From Siphonodentalium dalli (Eukaryota; Mollusca; Scaphopoda; Gadilida; Siphonodentaliidae), in contig CP136061.1 in the NCBI GenBank assembly GCA_032622095.1, positions 118,306,754 to 118,370,753 of the forward strand: a stretch of DNA of 64,000 bases, read 5' to 3'. Positions 34,531 through 46,330 of the stretch are shown here, piece after piece; position 1 is the first letter of the stretch, and every line of letters starts with the position of its first letter. Made by a program: the position numbers and the translations under genes. A model generated the notes under the pieces. It did not search any database. It had not been told where the DNA came from and was given only the letters and a program-made list of their open reading frames with translations.

Positions 34531-35229
34531 GAGCCCATTCTAAGCCAAAAAGAACCTTTAAATGTATAGATTGATTTGCACATGTGGATCAAATAACAAT
34601 GGAGATAACAATTTAATTATTTATTTAAAAAATCCAAAAATAATAAAAACATAGTTCAGAGCATTTATGGTTTCAGCTTGATTTAATTACAACACCATGT
34701 TTCTTACCATGAATAATAAGAGAAATGAAGGTATTTAATGTTCTCAGAAATGTTCACTAGATTTTGCAATAAAATTATTTATGCATCTATGTATGTTCAT
34801 TCCATGTAACACTGTACTAGTACTAATAGGAGCTTGCACTAATGGGTCTATCATTTATATGAAATTTGTTCCATGCCCTTCTGTTAGAACTATAATAATA
34901 ATATATTTGTTTGTGTGTTTTAGCTTGTGGACTACACAGCACTCTATAAATAATTCCAAAGAATATAGACATGTCCGAAATATTATAAAGTTTTAACCAA
35001 TAAAAAACAGATGGAAGCACCCTTCAGACATTTCTGTCTTCAACCCAGTAAACATTGCGGGCATGGTAATATTAGTATCCCTCGTCACAACTGGGCGGAG
35101 CCACTCTCCCATATTACTTATTAAGAGCTTCGAGACACCAAGTGCATGGCATCAGAAATAGTATTATTGTCTATTTCATACCATTTCAGTCGAGCAGAAT
35201 TGCCTCGGCTCATGCACGTGGCTAAGCAA

Positions 35230-35665
35230 AAAAAAAAATTTATATAATTTTGACAATATGTAGTCCACTTGAAGCAAAAAACACCTCATGTCTCAGTCCT
35301 TCCAAGGAGATGGGAGTGATTGCACTCGCACCTATACGCACTCATAATTTTCAAATGACGGGTGCTAAAATTCACACCCGTCCCTCATCTCAAAATACTA
35401 ATGGAGACTGTAATTGTTGGGTCAATAGTGAACTGTTTGAAAGTTTAATTAGATCCTTTACCAACTCAGTTCAACAATGGCATATTAAAGTGTAACTAGA
35501 CATAGGTCTATTCCACAATGACTTTTTGTTTCAGAAAAACCCAACTTACAATTATAGTATGGGTGCAATATTACACCCATCTTCTGAATTACGGGAGCAA
35601 ATAAATGCTCTCGCTGTGTTTTCCTCGTGGGAAGGACTGATGTCTTATATGCAGTCAAAGAAAAT
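35230..35665. repeat. imperfect inverted repeat inside the duplication
   Basis: 'cttccaaggagatgggagtg' and following text (about 35295-35390) is a diverged inverse of 'gggagcaaataaatgctctc...gtgggaagga' (about 35540-35640). It is present in both duplication copies. It may be an old foldback element; an exon-like open frame on the minus strand overlaps its right arm. Confidence 0.45.
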
Positions 35666-35708
35666 GTCAATCACCTAATTAACGAAGTGGGTAGACTTTT
35701 GAGAAATG

Positions 35709-35750
35709 TTATTGTAGCAACAAATTGTCAAACACTTCAAAACATTTTTT
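35709..35750 (-). CDS. candidate terminal exon, copy 1 (weak)
   Basis: After an acceptor (ggttatttgacag) the minus strand encodes KKCFEVFDNLLLQ and a stop, in phase with the exon at 36128-36238. In duplication copy 2 a 4-nt insertion disrupts the corresponding frame. It is too short to be certain. Confidence 0.3.
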   Translation of the reverse strand, partial: KKCFEVFDNLLLQ

Positions 35751-36127
35751 CTGTCAAATAACCAGAAACATGTTCAACTTTCCATGGTAAGGACATTTCT
35801 CTTGGCAAACCCAGTTCATATCAATACACGCATTTCTCAGAAATTCATACCAGGTTTCTCAGAATTCATGTCTAGACCAATGATAACATAGCCATTTCGT
35901 TTGCATGAGACATGTATATTTCACTCAAACCTATTAACCTAGCTTGTATGAGGCTCTTGATTTGGGAGAAAAATAATCCATCATGACTTGGATGGGCATA
36001 GAAAAAAGTCATCTTCAGGGTCAGATATTTGGTCTGGATGCCTTGTGTTCGGCCGCAATATCTGACCCCTCGGGGTGAGATCTTTGCATCACACATGCCA
36101 GGTCATGATGGAAAATATTATTCTTAC

Positions 36128-36238
36128 CTCAAGCATGAAATTCCTGCCATATGACATCAAAGCGCACAGTTTTATGAATGTTTTATGAATGTTATCTCCT
36201 GTCACTTTCGTTTTGGCGGATAAGAAAACGGGTGCTAA
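36128..36238 (-). CDS. candidate internal exon, copy 1
   Basis: The minus strand has an acceptor (gataatttcacag), a 111-bp open segment of 37 codons and a donor (CTTGAG|GTAAGAAT), phase 0 at both ends. The peptide begins LAPVFLSAKTKVTGDNIHK and ends SYGRNFMLE. Composition is protein-like, and the segment is essentially unchanged in the second copy of the duplication (37968-38078). I do not recognise the family. A possible upstream coding exon lies at 36654-36680. It may belong to a small gene or be part of a larger one. Confidence 0.5.
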
Positions 36239-36653
36239 CTGTGAAATTATCAATGTGACCAGATATGACAAGAGATTTATTATGCTATTTTAGCTATGTG
36301 TCGAGAAACTCTGGGAGTTCCCTGAATATCATCAATCGACTGATTGGCTTCATCACTTTAAGTGTTGTGATTGACTGACACTAACATAAAGATTCTTGGC
36401 GGTAATGGAATTTCCAGATATTTTCTTTAGACTCTGTAATGCATAGCTTGTTCAAGAGTGTAATTTCAATTAGAACTGGTGTACATTGTATAATACACAA
36501 GCTTTGTACATCTCGATGATAGTGAAATTAATACATGAAATAATAGAAAGAAACTCTTAAAGGTGACATGCAACAGTTTAGAGTGTTCTATGCCCCTACA
36601 TATTAATATGCCATGATCCTACGACGTGGAAATGCAAAGTTTGTGTAACTTAC

Positions 36654-36680
36654 TCTCTTTTCAGTTAGGTGAGAATCCAT
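36654..36680 (-). CDS. candidate short first coding exon, copy 1
   Basis: Minus strand: AG|G ATG followed by nine codons (MDSHLTEKR) to a donor AGA|GTAAGTTAC, phase 0. It is compatible with splicing to 36238, giving a roughly 415-bp intron. It might instead be internal, with the leading G completing a codon. Confidence 0.35.
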
Positions 36681-37967
36681 CCTGTATATAATTTGTTCCA
36701 TGCCCTTCTGTTAGAACTATAATAATAATATATTTGTTTGTGTGTTTTAGCTTGTGGACTACACAGCACTCTATAAATAATTCCAAAGAATATAGACATG
36801 TCCGAAATATTATAAAGTTTTAACCAATAAAAAACAGATGGAAGCACCCTTCAAACATTTCTGTCTTCAACCCAGTAAACATTGCGGGCATGGTAATATT
36901 AGTATCCCTCGTCACAACTGGGCGGAGCCACTCTCCCATATTACTTATTAAGAGCTTCGAGACACCAAGTGCATGGCATCAGAAATAGTATTATTGTCTA
37001 TTTCATACCATTTCAGTCGAGCAGAATTGCCTCGGCTCATGCACGTGGCTAAGCAAAAAAAAAAAAATTATATAATTTTGACAATATGTAGTCCACTTGA
37101 AGCATAAAACACCTCATGTCTCAGTCCTTCCAAGGAGATGGGAGTGATTGCACTCGCACCTATACGCACTCATAATTTTCAAATGACGGGTGCTAAAATT
37201 CACACCAATCCCTCATCTCAAAATACTAATGGAGACTGTAATTGTTGGGTCAATAGTGAACTGTTTGAAAGTTTAATTAGATCCTTTACCAACTCAGTTC
37301 AACAATGGCATATTAAAGTGTAACTAGACATATGTCTATTCCACAATGACTTTTTGTTTTAGAAAAACCCAACTTACAATTATAGTATGGGTGCAATATT
37401 ACACCCATCTTCTGAATTACGGGAGCAAATAAATGCTCTCGCTGTGTTTTCCTCGTGGGAAGGACTGATGTCTTATATGCAGTCAAAGAAAATGTCAATC
37501 ACCTAATTAACGAAGTGGGTAGACTTTTGAAAAATGTTATTTTAGCAACAAATTGTCAAACACTTCAAAACATTAATTTTTTCTGTCAAATAACCAGAAA
37601 CATGTTCAACTTTCCATGGTAAGGACATTTCTCTTGGCAAACTCAGTTCATATCAATACACGCATTTCTCAGAAATTCATACCAGGTTTCTCAGAATTCA
37701 TGTCTAGACCAATGATAACATAGCCATGTCGTTTGCATGAGACATGTAAATTACACTCAAACCTATTAACCTAGCTTGTATGAGGCTCTTGATTTGGGAG
37801 AAAAATAATCCATCATGACTTGGGTCGGGATATGGGCATAGAAAAAAGTCATCTTCAGGGTCAGATATTTGGTCTGGACGCCTTGTGTTCGGCCGCAATA
37901 TCTGACCCCTCGGGGTGAGATCTTTCCATCACACATGCCAGGTCATGATGGAAAATATTATTCTTAC

Positions 37968-38078
37968 CTCAAGCATGAAATTCCTGCCATATGACATCAA
38001 AGCGCACAGTTTTATGAATGTTTTATGAATGTTATCTCCTGTCACTTTCGTTTTGGCGGATAAGAAAACAGGTGCTAA
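37968..38078 (-). CDS. candidate internal exon, copy 2
   Basis: Same exon as 36128-36238 in the second duplication unit. The acceptor, 37-codon open frame and GTAAG donor are all retained. The only coding-region difference I see is a synonymous-type change near its start (ccc gtt versus cct gtt). Tandem copies in the same orientation would give a gene with a doubled exon or two adjacent paralogues. Confidence 0.5.
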
Positions 38079-38489
38079 CTGTGAAATTATCAATGTGACC
38101 AGATATGACAAGAGATTTATTATGCTATTTTAGCTATGTGTCGAGAAACTCTGGGAGTTCCCTGAATATCATCAATCGACTGATTGGCTTCATCACTTTA
38201 AGTGTTGTGATTGACACTAACATAAAGATTCTTGGCGGTAATGGAATTTCCAGATATTTTCTTTAGACTCTGTAATGCATAGCTTGTTCAAGGGTGTAAT
38301 TTCAATTAGAACTGGTGTACATTGTATAATACACAAGCTTTGTACATCTCGATGATAGTGAAATTAATACATGAAATAATAGAAAGAAACTCTTAAAGGT
38401 GACATGCAACAGTTTAGAGTGTTCTATGCCCCTACATATTAATATGCCATGATTCTACGATGTGGAAATGCAAAGTTTGTGTAACTTAC

Positions 38490-38516
38490 TCTCTTTTCAG
38501 TTAGGTGAGAATCCAT
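38490..38516 (-). CDS. candidate short first coding exon, copy 2
   Basis: The same nine codons and GTAAGT donor as copy 1. Upstream on the minus strand the sequence is 'cattatatataggATGG', which could be a splice acceptor or, less likely, a TATA-like element. The two cannot be distinguished by reading. Confidence 0.35.
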
Positions 38517-39100
38517 CCTATATATAATGATAGTTCAAGGAATACTATTTCACAAGAGTAATATTCGCATTGATGGCACAATAGGCCTGTTATAGCCCAG
38601 ATAGCCCCAAAATTGTCTATTTGATCATATCAGATTTTGAAAACAATTTTGAGACTTCTTTCTCTTAACAAATTCTACCATTTGCTCTGTGTTCAAAGAA
38701 GATTATAAGATACACTTTGAAAAAGAAAACATATATGTATCAGTCGACTTAGACTTATCATTTTGCAGAAATATTCTATGATATGTGTTAGGAGAAATCA
38801 ACTGCGAATGCTTTAACCTCAATCAGTGATGTAAATAAATATGGGGAGATAAGTCGTGACATTTTTCGCTTTAAAGACAAAATTAATATACAAATATGAT
38901 CAGGTTTAAACTAACCAAATTAGGGCTCCCAGTTTCAATATTTACCTGGTAAATGTTTTTTTATAACATTATATCAACAGGTCTGGTTTCTGACGAGGAA
39001 AACATTGCACTGAAAAAAGGCAATTTCATCCGTTATCACAGATTTTCAACCTTTAATTTCAGCTTCAATTATCCCCGTGATGACAATATCAGCTTATTTA

Positions 39101-39188
39101 ATTAAATGGTACAAAAATTGAAAGATATACATATTTTCTGTATTATTAAATGGTACAAAAATTGAAAGATATACATATTTTCTGTATT
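39101..39188. repeat. 44-bp tandem duplication
   Basis: 'attaaatggtacaaaaattg' and the following 24 bp occur twice in perfect succession (39101-39144, 39145-39188). Confidence 0.95.
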
Positions 39189-39195
39189 ATTATAA

Positions 39196-39332
39196 GTTAT
39201 TTTGGTGGACTGACAATAACATGGTATGACCCTGATGGCTTGGGATGTTCAACTGAGTTGCGAAGCAACGAGGTCGAACATAGGCAGGAAGCTGTCAATG
39301 TCACCATGTTATCATCAATCCACCAAAATAAC
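39196..39332. repeat. foldback MITE, ~35-bp arms
   Basis: 'gttattttggtggactgaca' with 'ataacatggt.gac' pairs with 'gtcaccatgttat' and 'catcaatccaccaaaataac'. Confidence 0.8.
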
Positions 39333-39611
39333 ATAACGGTCCTGGTCATTCACAGAAATTTAAACTTATTCTGAAGAATGATCAGCAGAAAATGTCAGAA
39401 ATCTCCTATCGCTCTCTCCATAACGTTGTTCAATGTAAATTACATCATGAAAAGGGAAGCCAACACGAGACTATAAAACAGTTGTCTTGGATTGGATGAT
39501 GATCATCCTTGTCACCATGTTAGAGACTTTCCAGCTAGACATCCACTTTGATACAACTTTGACGGATATATGCTGGTGATCTGGTTAACCTGTTGGTACG
39601 ATGTTGAACCT

Positions 39612-39728
39612 TTAATTCTTAGTAAGATCATCAAACTGTGCCATCTCAAGCTCAGAGCCCGGAATCGCAATATTAGGTGTTCGTGTTGAACTTCTTCTCT
39701 GTAGTTCCAATGAATTCCAAACACGTTC
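39612..39728 (-). CDS. candidate terminal exon of an unknown host gene
   Basis: The minus strand shows a good acceptor (tctcttttgtccattatttgcag, with a second AG four bases on). From 39728, 38 codons and a stop follow: ERVWNSLELQRRSSTRTPN, then GSELEMAQFDDLTKN. The composition, with a basic Ser-rich patch then an acidic tail, is protein-like. A competing frame through the same segment is also open (HWNYREEVQHEHL...), so the frame choice is inference. The start phase (0) matches the donor phase of the exon at 57416-57499, but 18 kb of repeats separate them. Confidence 0.4.
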   Translation of the reverse strand, partial: ERVWNSLELQRRSSTRTPNIAIPGSELEMAQFDDLTKN

Positions 39729-39734
39729 CTACCT

Positions 39735-40540
39735 GCAAATAATGGACAAAAGAGATGATATACATTAATAAAAGTGTTAATGATATTGTAGCTCAGCTTG
39801 GACACGAGGCATAATTCTTACAGAAGTTAATGGAATGATAAAGGGGAAAGTTGAAAATTTCCAGTATATACATGTACCACCCACGGTTAATTAGATTCAT
39901 ATATCACACACATATCTAGGCCACCCGACCTGTTACAATAGGTTTGGGGGCTGAAGTTTGGGTGCCCCAAATTAATTATAACCAAACAGTAATATTCAGA
40001 GTTTGTCATGTTTTGTACATCTATATCTATATTTGGAAAAACAAGCAAAAATACCATTGGAAATCATAATAATCAGTGCCATTGTATTATCACTGGAATA
40101 ATTTCTCATTATATTGATATCTGTTTGTTTTATAAAGCACAATTTTTTGTGCATTCACATGTCATTTAAAAGGAGGTCAACAAATAACAGTTAACTTCCA
40201 AATACTAGAAATAAGGCCAAAACAAAATGAATGCGTGTTTCCCGTAATCCGACCGACCGTCTTCAAAACACCCCGACCCAAGTTCATTTTATTGGTTTTA
40301 AATTAAAAAAATCAATCTATAAACCAACCGACCGCACTGATAACAAAACTATGTACGCATGGTTCCATTTTATCTGATTCACCTCGCGAGATAAATGATA
40401 TCTTTGATATATTTATATATTTTTCGCAAAGCCACATCGCCACTCTTCAAACGGTAAGTCAAATTACGACTGGAAGATCACGAGTTATCGTACCTCTTCG
40501 CTGACCGGAAGCACGTGTTTGTGTTGATATGGGAGTGTGT
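39735..40540. other. non-coding, no recognised feature
   Basis: AT-rich, probably intronic if the terminal exon at 39612-39728 is real. Confidence 0.35.
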
Positions 40541-40544
40541 TCAT

Positions 40545-40890
40545 GGGAGTGTGGTGGCTGAGTGGTTAGCGTGTTTGACTATTGGCCAGAGATTTTCGCT
40601 TGGACCCCGGATCGATTTACCTCGATCCTCGACAAAACAAAAATCGGGAGTTTTGAGTGTGCCTATATAAAGTACCGTGTATGCTTCGCTGAGGTGTCGT
40701 TAAGCGGTAATCCTCTCCCGCACGGTGTCATGTACAGGGATAACACTGGTTTGATCACGCCGTTCTATGAACTTCTATCGGGTGGGGAAGTTAATGGCTG
40801 TCCCTGTCCCGTATACAACCATGTGTGCACGTTAAAGAACCATACTGTGGGCAACGATCCACAGATTAATGGCAAAATTCCTGTCTAAAT
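40545..40890 (+). mobile_element. tRNA-derived SINE
   Basis: The head 'gtggtggctgagtggttagc' carries a good Pol III A box (TGGCTGAGTGG). About 45 bp on, 'ggatcgattta' approximates a B box (GGTTCGANTCC). The body that follows ('gtcatgtacagggataac', 'gtgtgcacgttaaagaacca') is unrelated to tRNA, which is the layout of a tRNA-headed SINE. The B box is degenerate, so this is an old copy. Confidence 0.6.
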
Positions 40891-41489
40891 TCCTTCCTTG
40901 GGGGTGTAAAGTTGACATTCCAGGTGATGGCTTAATAGAGTTATCTCTCTTTAATCTACATAACTGTGTGTATATATAGTACATTGTAGCATTCGATGTG
41001 TGACGCAGTAATGGGACGTTTCAGCAACGTCGGCGGGTTCGCTTACATGTGCCACAACACAGATCAAAGGCTCATCCAAGTTTGAGGTCCACTGTGCGCA
41101 GGTCAAAGGCCGATTTCAGGTCTACTGTGACTTTACGATATAAAAACATGTTTGTATAATATAGTACATTGTAGGATTCTACCCCATCTGATGGGGGTGC
41201 GCGGACAAGTCATCGGCGGAATTTACTCATACCATACCATATGGCGTATTGTTGAGTGTATTTGAGCAAAAAAGCTGTAGCCGGCTGTGACTTATAAGAC
41301 ATGCACAGTAGGAAGCTACAGCGGCCAGGGAAATGAGCATAGTTCTAATGATGTTTTCTATGGAGAGGTACGATCAATTTCTTTGAATTTTTCGGTGATT
41401 TTTTAGTGGAATGCTAAATTCCCCATGTTGGCATATAGCCTAAGAACTAACTTATAACTTTGTCGCACTCAAACAAGTCCATAAGGTGT

Positions 41490-41960
41490 GACTGTCCCAA
41501 TGGGACTAAGGATACCCCCCTGTGTTTTTAAAATACTAAGATGTTTCACATGTGAGTAAACATTTAGTTAAAATTATAAAATAACAGTTCCCATTGCAGG
41601 TGCACAAACCTAACCGTAATCTTAAACCTATTGACCGAAAAATGTTGGAATAAAAGCTCCGACAAAATTATGCAAGTCGAAAAAGGGGAATAACTCCACA
41701 ACAAAAGTCGGATGGACATCATAATCGCGGGTGCACAGGTTCTCATGGTACTAAATATCAGTGCCAAGATTTAAAAATATTGACCTAAAAATATAGAAAT
41801 AAAAAGCTCGGACAAAATTAGGCATGTTGCAAAAAAAATTCTAAGTCGGAAAATGGGGATAACTCCACCAAAAAATGTCGGACAGACGTCATAATCGCAG
41901 GTGCACAGGTTCCCATGGTACTAAATATTTGTGCCAAGTTAAAAAAAACGAGACAGTCAA
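41490..41960 (-). repeat. dispersed repeat family C, copy 2 (internally duplicated)
   Basis: The inverse of 8128-8550: 'cccaatgggactaaggatac' and 'agttcccattgcaggtgcac' match. The block 'cggacaaaattatgc' to 'cataatcgcaggtgcacagg' appears twice (about 41,650-41,760 and 41,810-41,940). Confidence 0.65.
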
Positions 41961-42069
41961 TGACTGTGGGGTCGCTCACCAGACTGCAAAGACTGATAAG
42001 ATTGGGACTCTGGAGACCACAACAGTCAGAACTGTTCATAACCACTTTAAAAGAAGTAGATATCTAAAG

Positions 42070-44725
42070 AGTTAAATCTAAAAAAAAAAAAAATTGGAGT
42101 TATGTCCCTGGCCCCGCCCACATTTGACACAGTAACCTGATTTGAACAAATCTGAACCCCAGTCACCCAAGAATCCTTCATACCAAATATGAACCCATAT
42201 AGCCTGATGGTATTTGAGAAGTCATTTTAAGAATACTATGGAGGGAAAGAGTTATGGCCCTGGCTTCGCCAAGTGAACTCATTTGAACAAATCTGAATGT
42301 GAGTCACCTAGGGAACATCCTCACCAAATATGAACCCATTCCGTCCAATGGAATCAGAGGAGAAGATGTTCAAAGAATTGTTGTCGGACGGATGGACGGA
42401 CAGACGAGCAGTGATGACTATAGCTCCACCGGAGACTTCGTCTCAGGTGAGCTAAAAAGCACAGGTAGGGTGGCTGGTTGATAATTAAATCTCTTATCTC
42501 CGCCCCTATTTGAACAAATGTGAATCCCAATCTATGAGATCCATTCATTTGGTAATTTCAGACAGTGGATTTTAAGAGTTGAACTGAACTGATTTTCCTA
42601 AAATGACCCCAAATCTGAACAAATCTAAACCCCAGTCACCGAAGGACCCTCCATACCAAACATAAGCTAAATAGTCCAGATGGTTCTTGAGAAGAAATTG
42701 TTTTAAGAATTACTATGGAAGGAAAGAGTTATGGCCCTGACTTCTCACCTATTTGACCTGATGAACTCATTTGAACAAATCTGATTGTGAGTCACCTGGG
42801 GGACATCCACACCTAAATATATAAACCCATTTGGTCTTTAATATGTATCTGGAGAAGAAAACAATTGATGGACGGATAGAGACATAATGACAGATGGATG
42901 GGAGAACAGTCTGACATAGAGACTGACAAATTCAATCCAATATACCCCCAAGTATTCTTTGCAAAATCAGGGTACAATGAGTTTAACTGGATGGATACTG
43001 GTGGTTAAGAAAATAATATTCGAACAGTCAAGCCTGAACATAGTGTCTGACATTTGCAGAATGAGGTCCCCAAAGGGTGAATGTAATGACGCAATCCTGC
43101 AATGCGGGCTAGCATCACCAAATTCACCCTCTGGAGGCCTCGATCATTCTGTTTAGGCCTCAACTGCTATGGGAGACATAGCATCAGATTGAAGTTCTCC
43201 AGTTAAAGTTGGTGATGTGCACCCATTGGCACCTCAATTATGCATTTTATATTCACAAATCAGGGGATATAGAAACTAAACAGAAGGAAAAAAGGAAGTA
43301 AAAATGTCAATTTAAGGGCCTATATACTTCCCAGAAGATGAGGCCTAAGCAGAATGAGGACCCTGGCTAGTGTATTTGGTGATGTTAGCCTGCTGTGCAG
43401 GGTAGCATAACCAAATTCACCCTCTGGGGACCTCATTCTGCAAATGCCAAACACACTAAATTCAGGTTAGAGTACAATAATTTGTTTTGATTTTATTTTA
43501 ATAACACACACTGGCATGAGTGCTAGCTAAGCATTAGTTCACACCTGTCAGCCTCATAAACATCTCAATTGATGACTGTGTATTTCTATTAACTCTCGCT
43601 CTGTCTGTAGCTAATACAATTGACTTAATCTGCTGGTGGGAGAGATCCTGTGAGTTAGGAGATGAGATGGGGTGAAGTGCTGTTGGTTGGGGGCAGGGTG
43701 GGGGTCTGGGTCATGTGGGGGAGGGTGATAAAAAAAATTTGTATGTTAAATTGATGAATTTGATCAAGGAGTTCAATCTGAATTTTTTATAATATTTTTT
43801 TTTGGAATTATGTCCCTGGCTCCACCCCTATTTGACCCAATGACCCCATTTGAACAAATCTGAACCCCAGTCATTCAATGACCATCCATACCAAATATAA
43901 ACTAAATCGGCATAATGGTTCTAGACAAAAAGTTGTTATAAGAATTACCAAGGAGGAATATAGTTATGGCCCTGGTTTCGCAACTATTTGACATAGTGAC
44001 CTCATTTGAACAAATCTGAATGACAGTCACCTAGGGAACATCCACACCAAATATGAACCAATTCGGCATTACGGTTTCAGAGGAGAAGATGTTCAAAGAA
44101 TTGTTCACGGATGGATGGACGAACGGCGGACGAGGAGTGATGACTATAGCTCCACCGGAGACTTTGTCTCAGGTGAGCTAAAAATCAATGATCAAAATGC
44201 AAAAATGTAATTTTTTTGTTTTTAGAGTTATGTCCCTGGCTCTGCCCCTATTTGACCCAGTGAGCCAATTTGAACAAATCTGATTCCAAGTCACCCAAGT
44301 TCCCTCAGTACCAAATATAAGCTAAATCGGCCCACTGTTTCTTGATAAGATGTCATTCTAAGAATTACTAAGGAGGAACAGTTATGGCCCTGGTTTCTCA
44401 ACTAATCAACCTGGTGACATCATTTGAACAAATCTGAACCCCAGTCATTCAAGAACCCTTCATACCAAATATAAGCTAAATCGGACCAATGATTCTAGAC
44501 AAGAAGTCATTTTAAGAAGTACTATGGAGGGAAAGAGTTATGGCCCTGGCTTCGCAACTAATTGACCCAGTGACCTCATTTGAACATCCACACCAAATAT
44601 GAACCCATTCCGTCCAATGGAATCAGAGGAGAAGATGTTCAAAGAATTGTTGACGGATGAATGGACGGATGGATGGCCGACGAACGAGGAGTGATGACTA
44701 TGTCTCAGGTGAGCTAAAAATTTAC
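42070..44725. repeat. mollusc-type ~200-bp tandem repeat blocks with hairpin ends
   Basis: Units of 'gagttatggccctggcttcg', 'catttgaacaaatctgaa' and 'caccaaatatgaacccat' recur in four blocks (about 42085-42455, 42490-42930, 43795-44185, 44215-44720). Three of them finish with 'gatgactatagctccaccgg' and/or 'gtctcaggtgagctaaaa'. The blocks end in a hairpin (ccggagacttcgtctcagg) a few bases before CTAA, reminiscent of a Helitron 3' end but without the usual A|T context. Confidence 0.65.
43032..43467. mobile_element. TIR element, ~436 bp
   Basis: 'cctgaacatagtgtctgaca' with 'atttgcagaatgaggtcccc' at the left is inverted at the right as 'ggggacctcattctgcaaat' with 'acactaaattcagg'. It sits between two of the tandem-repeat blocks. 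Confidence 0.75.
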
Positions 44726-44726
44726 C

Positions 44727-44997
44727 TAAAAATGTAGGAATAAAAGCTTGGACAAAATTATACGTGTTGCAGAAATTTTCTAAGTCGAAAAAGGGGGAAT
44801 AACTCCACCAAAAAAAGTCTGACAGATGTCATAATCGCAGGTGCACAGGTTCCCATGGTGGTTGATGCCTGTGCCAAGTTTCACGGAAATTGATAAAAAA
44901 AACTCCGGACAAATTTGTGTCCACGGACAGACGACGGATGGACGGATGACGAGCTGACTCCAGTATACCCCCCCTAACTTTGTTGTGGGGGATATAA
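44727..44997 (-). repeat. dispersed repeat family C, copy 3
   Basis: The inverse of the start of 8128-8550. It ends in 'actccagtataccccccct' and 'tttgttgtgggggatat', equivalent to the palindromic start of copy 1. Confidence 0.65.
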
Positions 44998-45185
44998 CTA
45001 TTAAGAATGCATTTTCTGATACATCAGTTGCAGAATGGAATATACCTGAGGTTAACAGATAGCAGCAGAAAGCCATATCTGGCATTCTAGAAGCAAACTC
45101 CAATCCTTCATTCCTTCAGGCAAAGTCGGCCTAAAAATGAAATAAATGTACATGTTGATGTATTGAGTTTACTACCAAATTATTG
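44998..45185 (-). repeat. repeat D, copy 1, with exon-like borders
   Basis: Contains 'attaagaatgcattttctga', 'gcagaatggaatatacctga' and 'tttactaccaaattattg'. A second copy follows (45190-45255 plus 45708-46075) and a third lies at 53535-54730. On the minus strand a 100-bp segment is bordered by tttttag and GTATAT. Stops and indels between copies argue against a working exon. This copy supplies the empty site ('gaggttaacag') for the MITE in copy 2. Confidence 0.7.
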
Positions 45186-45189
45186 TTTT

Positions 45190-46075
45190 CTTATTTTTTA
45201 ACTATTAAGAATGCCTTTTCTGATACATCAGTTGCAGAATTGAATATACCTGAGGTTAAAGGTACTCAATCCGATTCGACAGTCCCCATATCATCAGATT
45301 CCAACAACAACATTTTTTGAAATGCCACTTCAGTTATCAGAATCGATTAATTGCCCAAAAATAATGCTATTATAGCCTAACCAGAGTCAAGTATAGTATA
45401 AAATTACCCAAAACCTGTTATTTATCAACGTTTTGTTCAACGGATTTTTGCCAGTTGTCAAATAACTGACACAAAAAAGCGACTCGATTTTAGAGTTATC
45501 GATCTCCATCCGCTATCTGGTCAGATAATTTCTTCTCGTCGACAGATTACTGGGCCACTTAAAATTGAAATAATAGATTTCAAACATCAATATCTGATCA
45601 CCCCTAGCTATGATGTGTGGGTTCCTCGACACGAATCAAATATTTTTTACACCCGAAGCCAAGGAAATAGTAATTTGCGAGCTTTAATTCGGATTGAGTA
45701 CCTTTGACAGTTAGCAGCTGCAAGACATATCTGGCACGTTAGAAGCAAACTCCATTCCTTCAGGCGAAGTCAGCCTAAAAAGGAAATAAATGTACATGTT
45801 GATGTATTCAGTTTACTACCAAATAATTTTTTTCTTCTTTATATGAATATATGTACAATATTCTTTACTCATTATAAAACCATATATCCATGTTTCATAA
45901 CTTGAAAATAAATTTTATAACAAAATTAAACAATTTAATGAAAAGAAATGCAAACAATAAGATGAAAGAGAAAAAAAATTCAAATGGATGGGGGAGGGGA
46001 AACGAAATAGTGTTGTAAATTAATAAATGATCACTCAAGAAAATATGCAAACATTGACAATTGGAGCGATTTATT
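45190..46075 (-). repeat. repeat D, copy 2, split by a MITE
   Basis: Homologous to 44998-45185 and to 53535-54730. Similarity continues to about 46,070 ('gttgtaa...gcgatttattgatga'). It is interrupted at 45256 by the family B MITE. Confidence 0.75.
45256..45707. mobile_element. TTAA MITE, family B, copy 2 (with empty-site proof)
   Basis: The element (45260-45703) has ends AGGTACTCAATCCGAT and ATTCGGATTGAGTACCT, flanked by TTAA and a mutated TTGA. Copy 1 of the host repeat reads 'gaggttaacag' without an insert, so the target was a single TTAA duplicated on insertion. Confidence 0.9.
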
Positions 46076-46330
46076 GATGATGTACATGTACCATGATATT
46101 TTAAACTATGGATGGAAGCTACATGTAGGCCTACATCTGGGAGGGGGAGGGTGTTTAACTGCTTGCTTTCAAGGTTTGATTCAACAAAATAATTGTGATT
46201 TGCAGGAGTCTAACCTGACTATGAAAACAAGAAATTACCATGCATTGACTGGTCCCATAAACACCTTGCTCATAATTTTGGCTATAATTTCTGGCAATTT
46301 GCCATGGGATTGCTGGCTCTCATAATAACA

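Larger units (their letters stand above)
34863..36690. repeat. 1.83-kb tandem duplication, copy 1
   Basis: Positions 34865 onward match 36693 onward at a constant offset of about 1,828 bp, with few differences. These include one roughly 8-bp indel near 35990/37823, a 4-bp insertion in copy 2 near 37575, and point changes. The low divergence points to a recent event. The copies contain exon-like segments on the minus strand, annotated separately. Confidence 0.95.
36691..38527. repeat. 1.83-kb tandem duplication, copy 2
   Basis: The second copy of the duplication, ending at 'gaatccatcctatatataat', beyond which the sequence is unique. The junction with copy 1 lies in 'tatataat', a short microhomology shared by both ends. 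Confidence 0.95.

Noticed and set aside
35485-35670. Minus-strand exon-like frame (ISPSHEENTARAF...)
   Set aside because: It overlaps an imperfect inverted repeat, and a competing frame is equally open, so I could not support it as coding.
40545-40625. Functional tRNA gene
   Set aside because: The A box is good but the B box is degenerate and no cloverleaf can be drawn; it fits a SINE head better.
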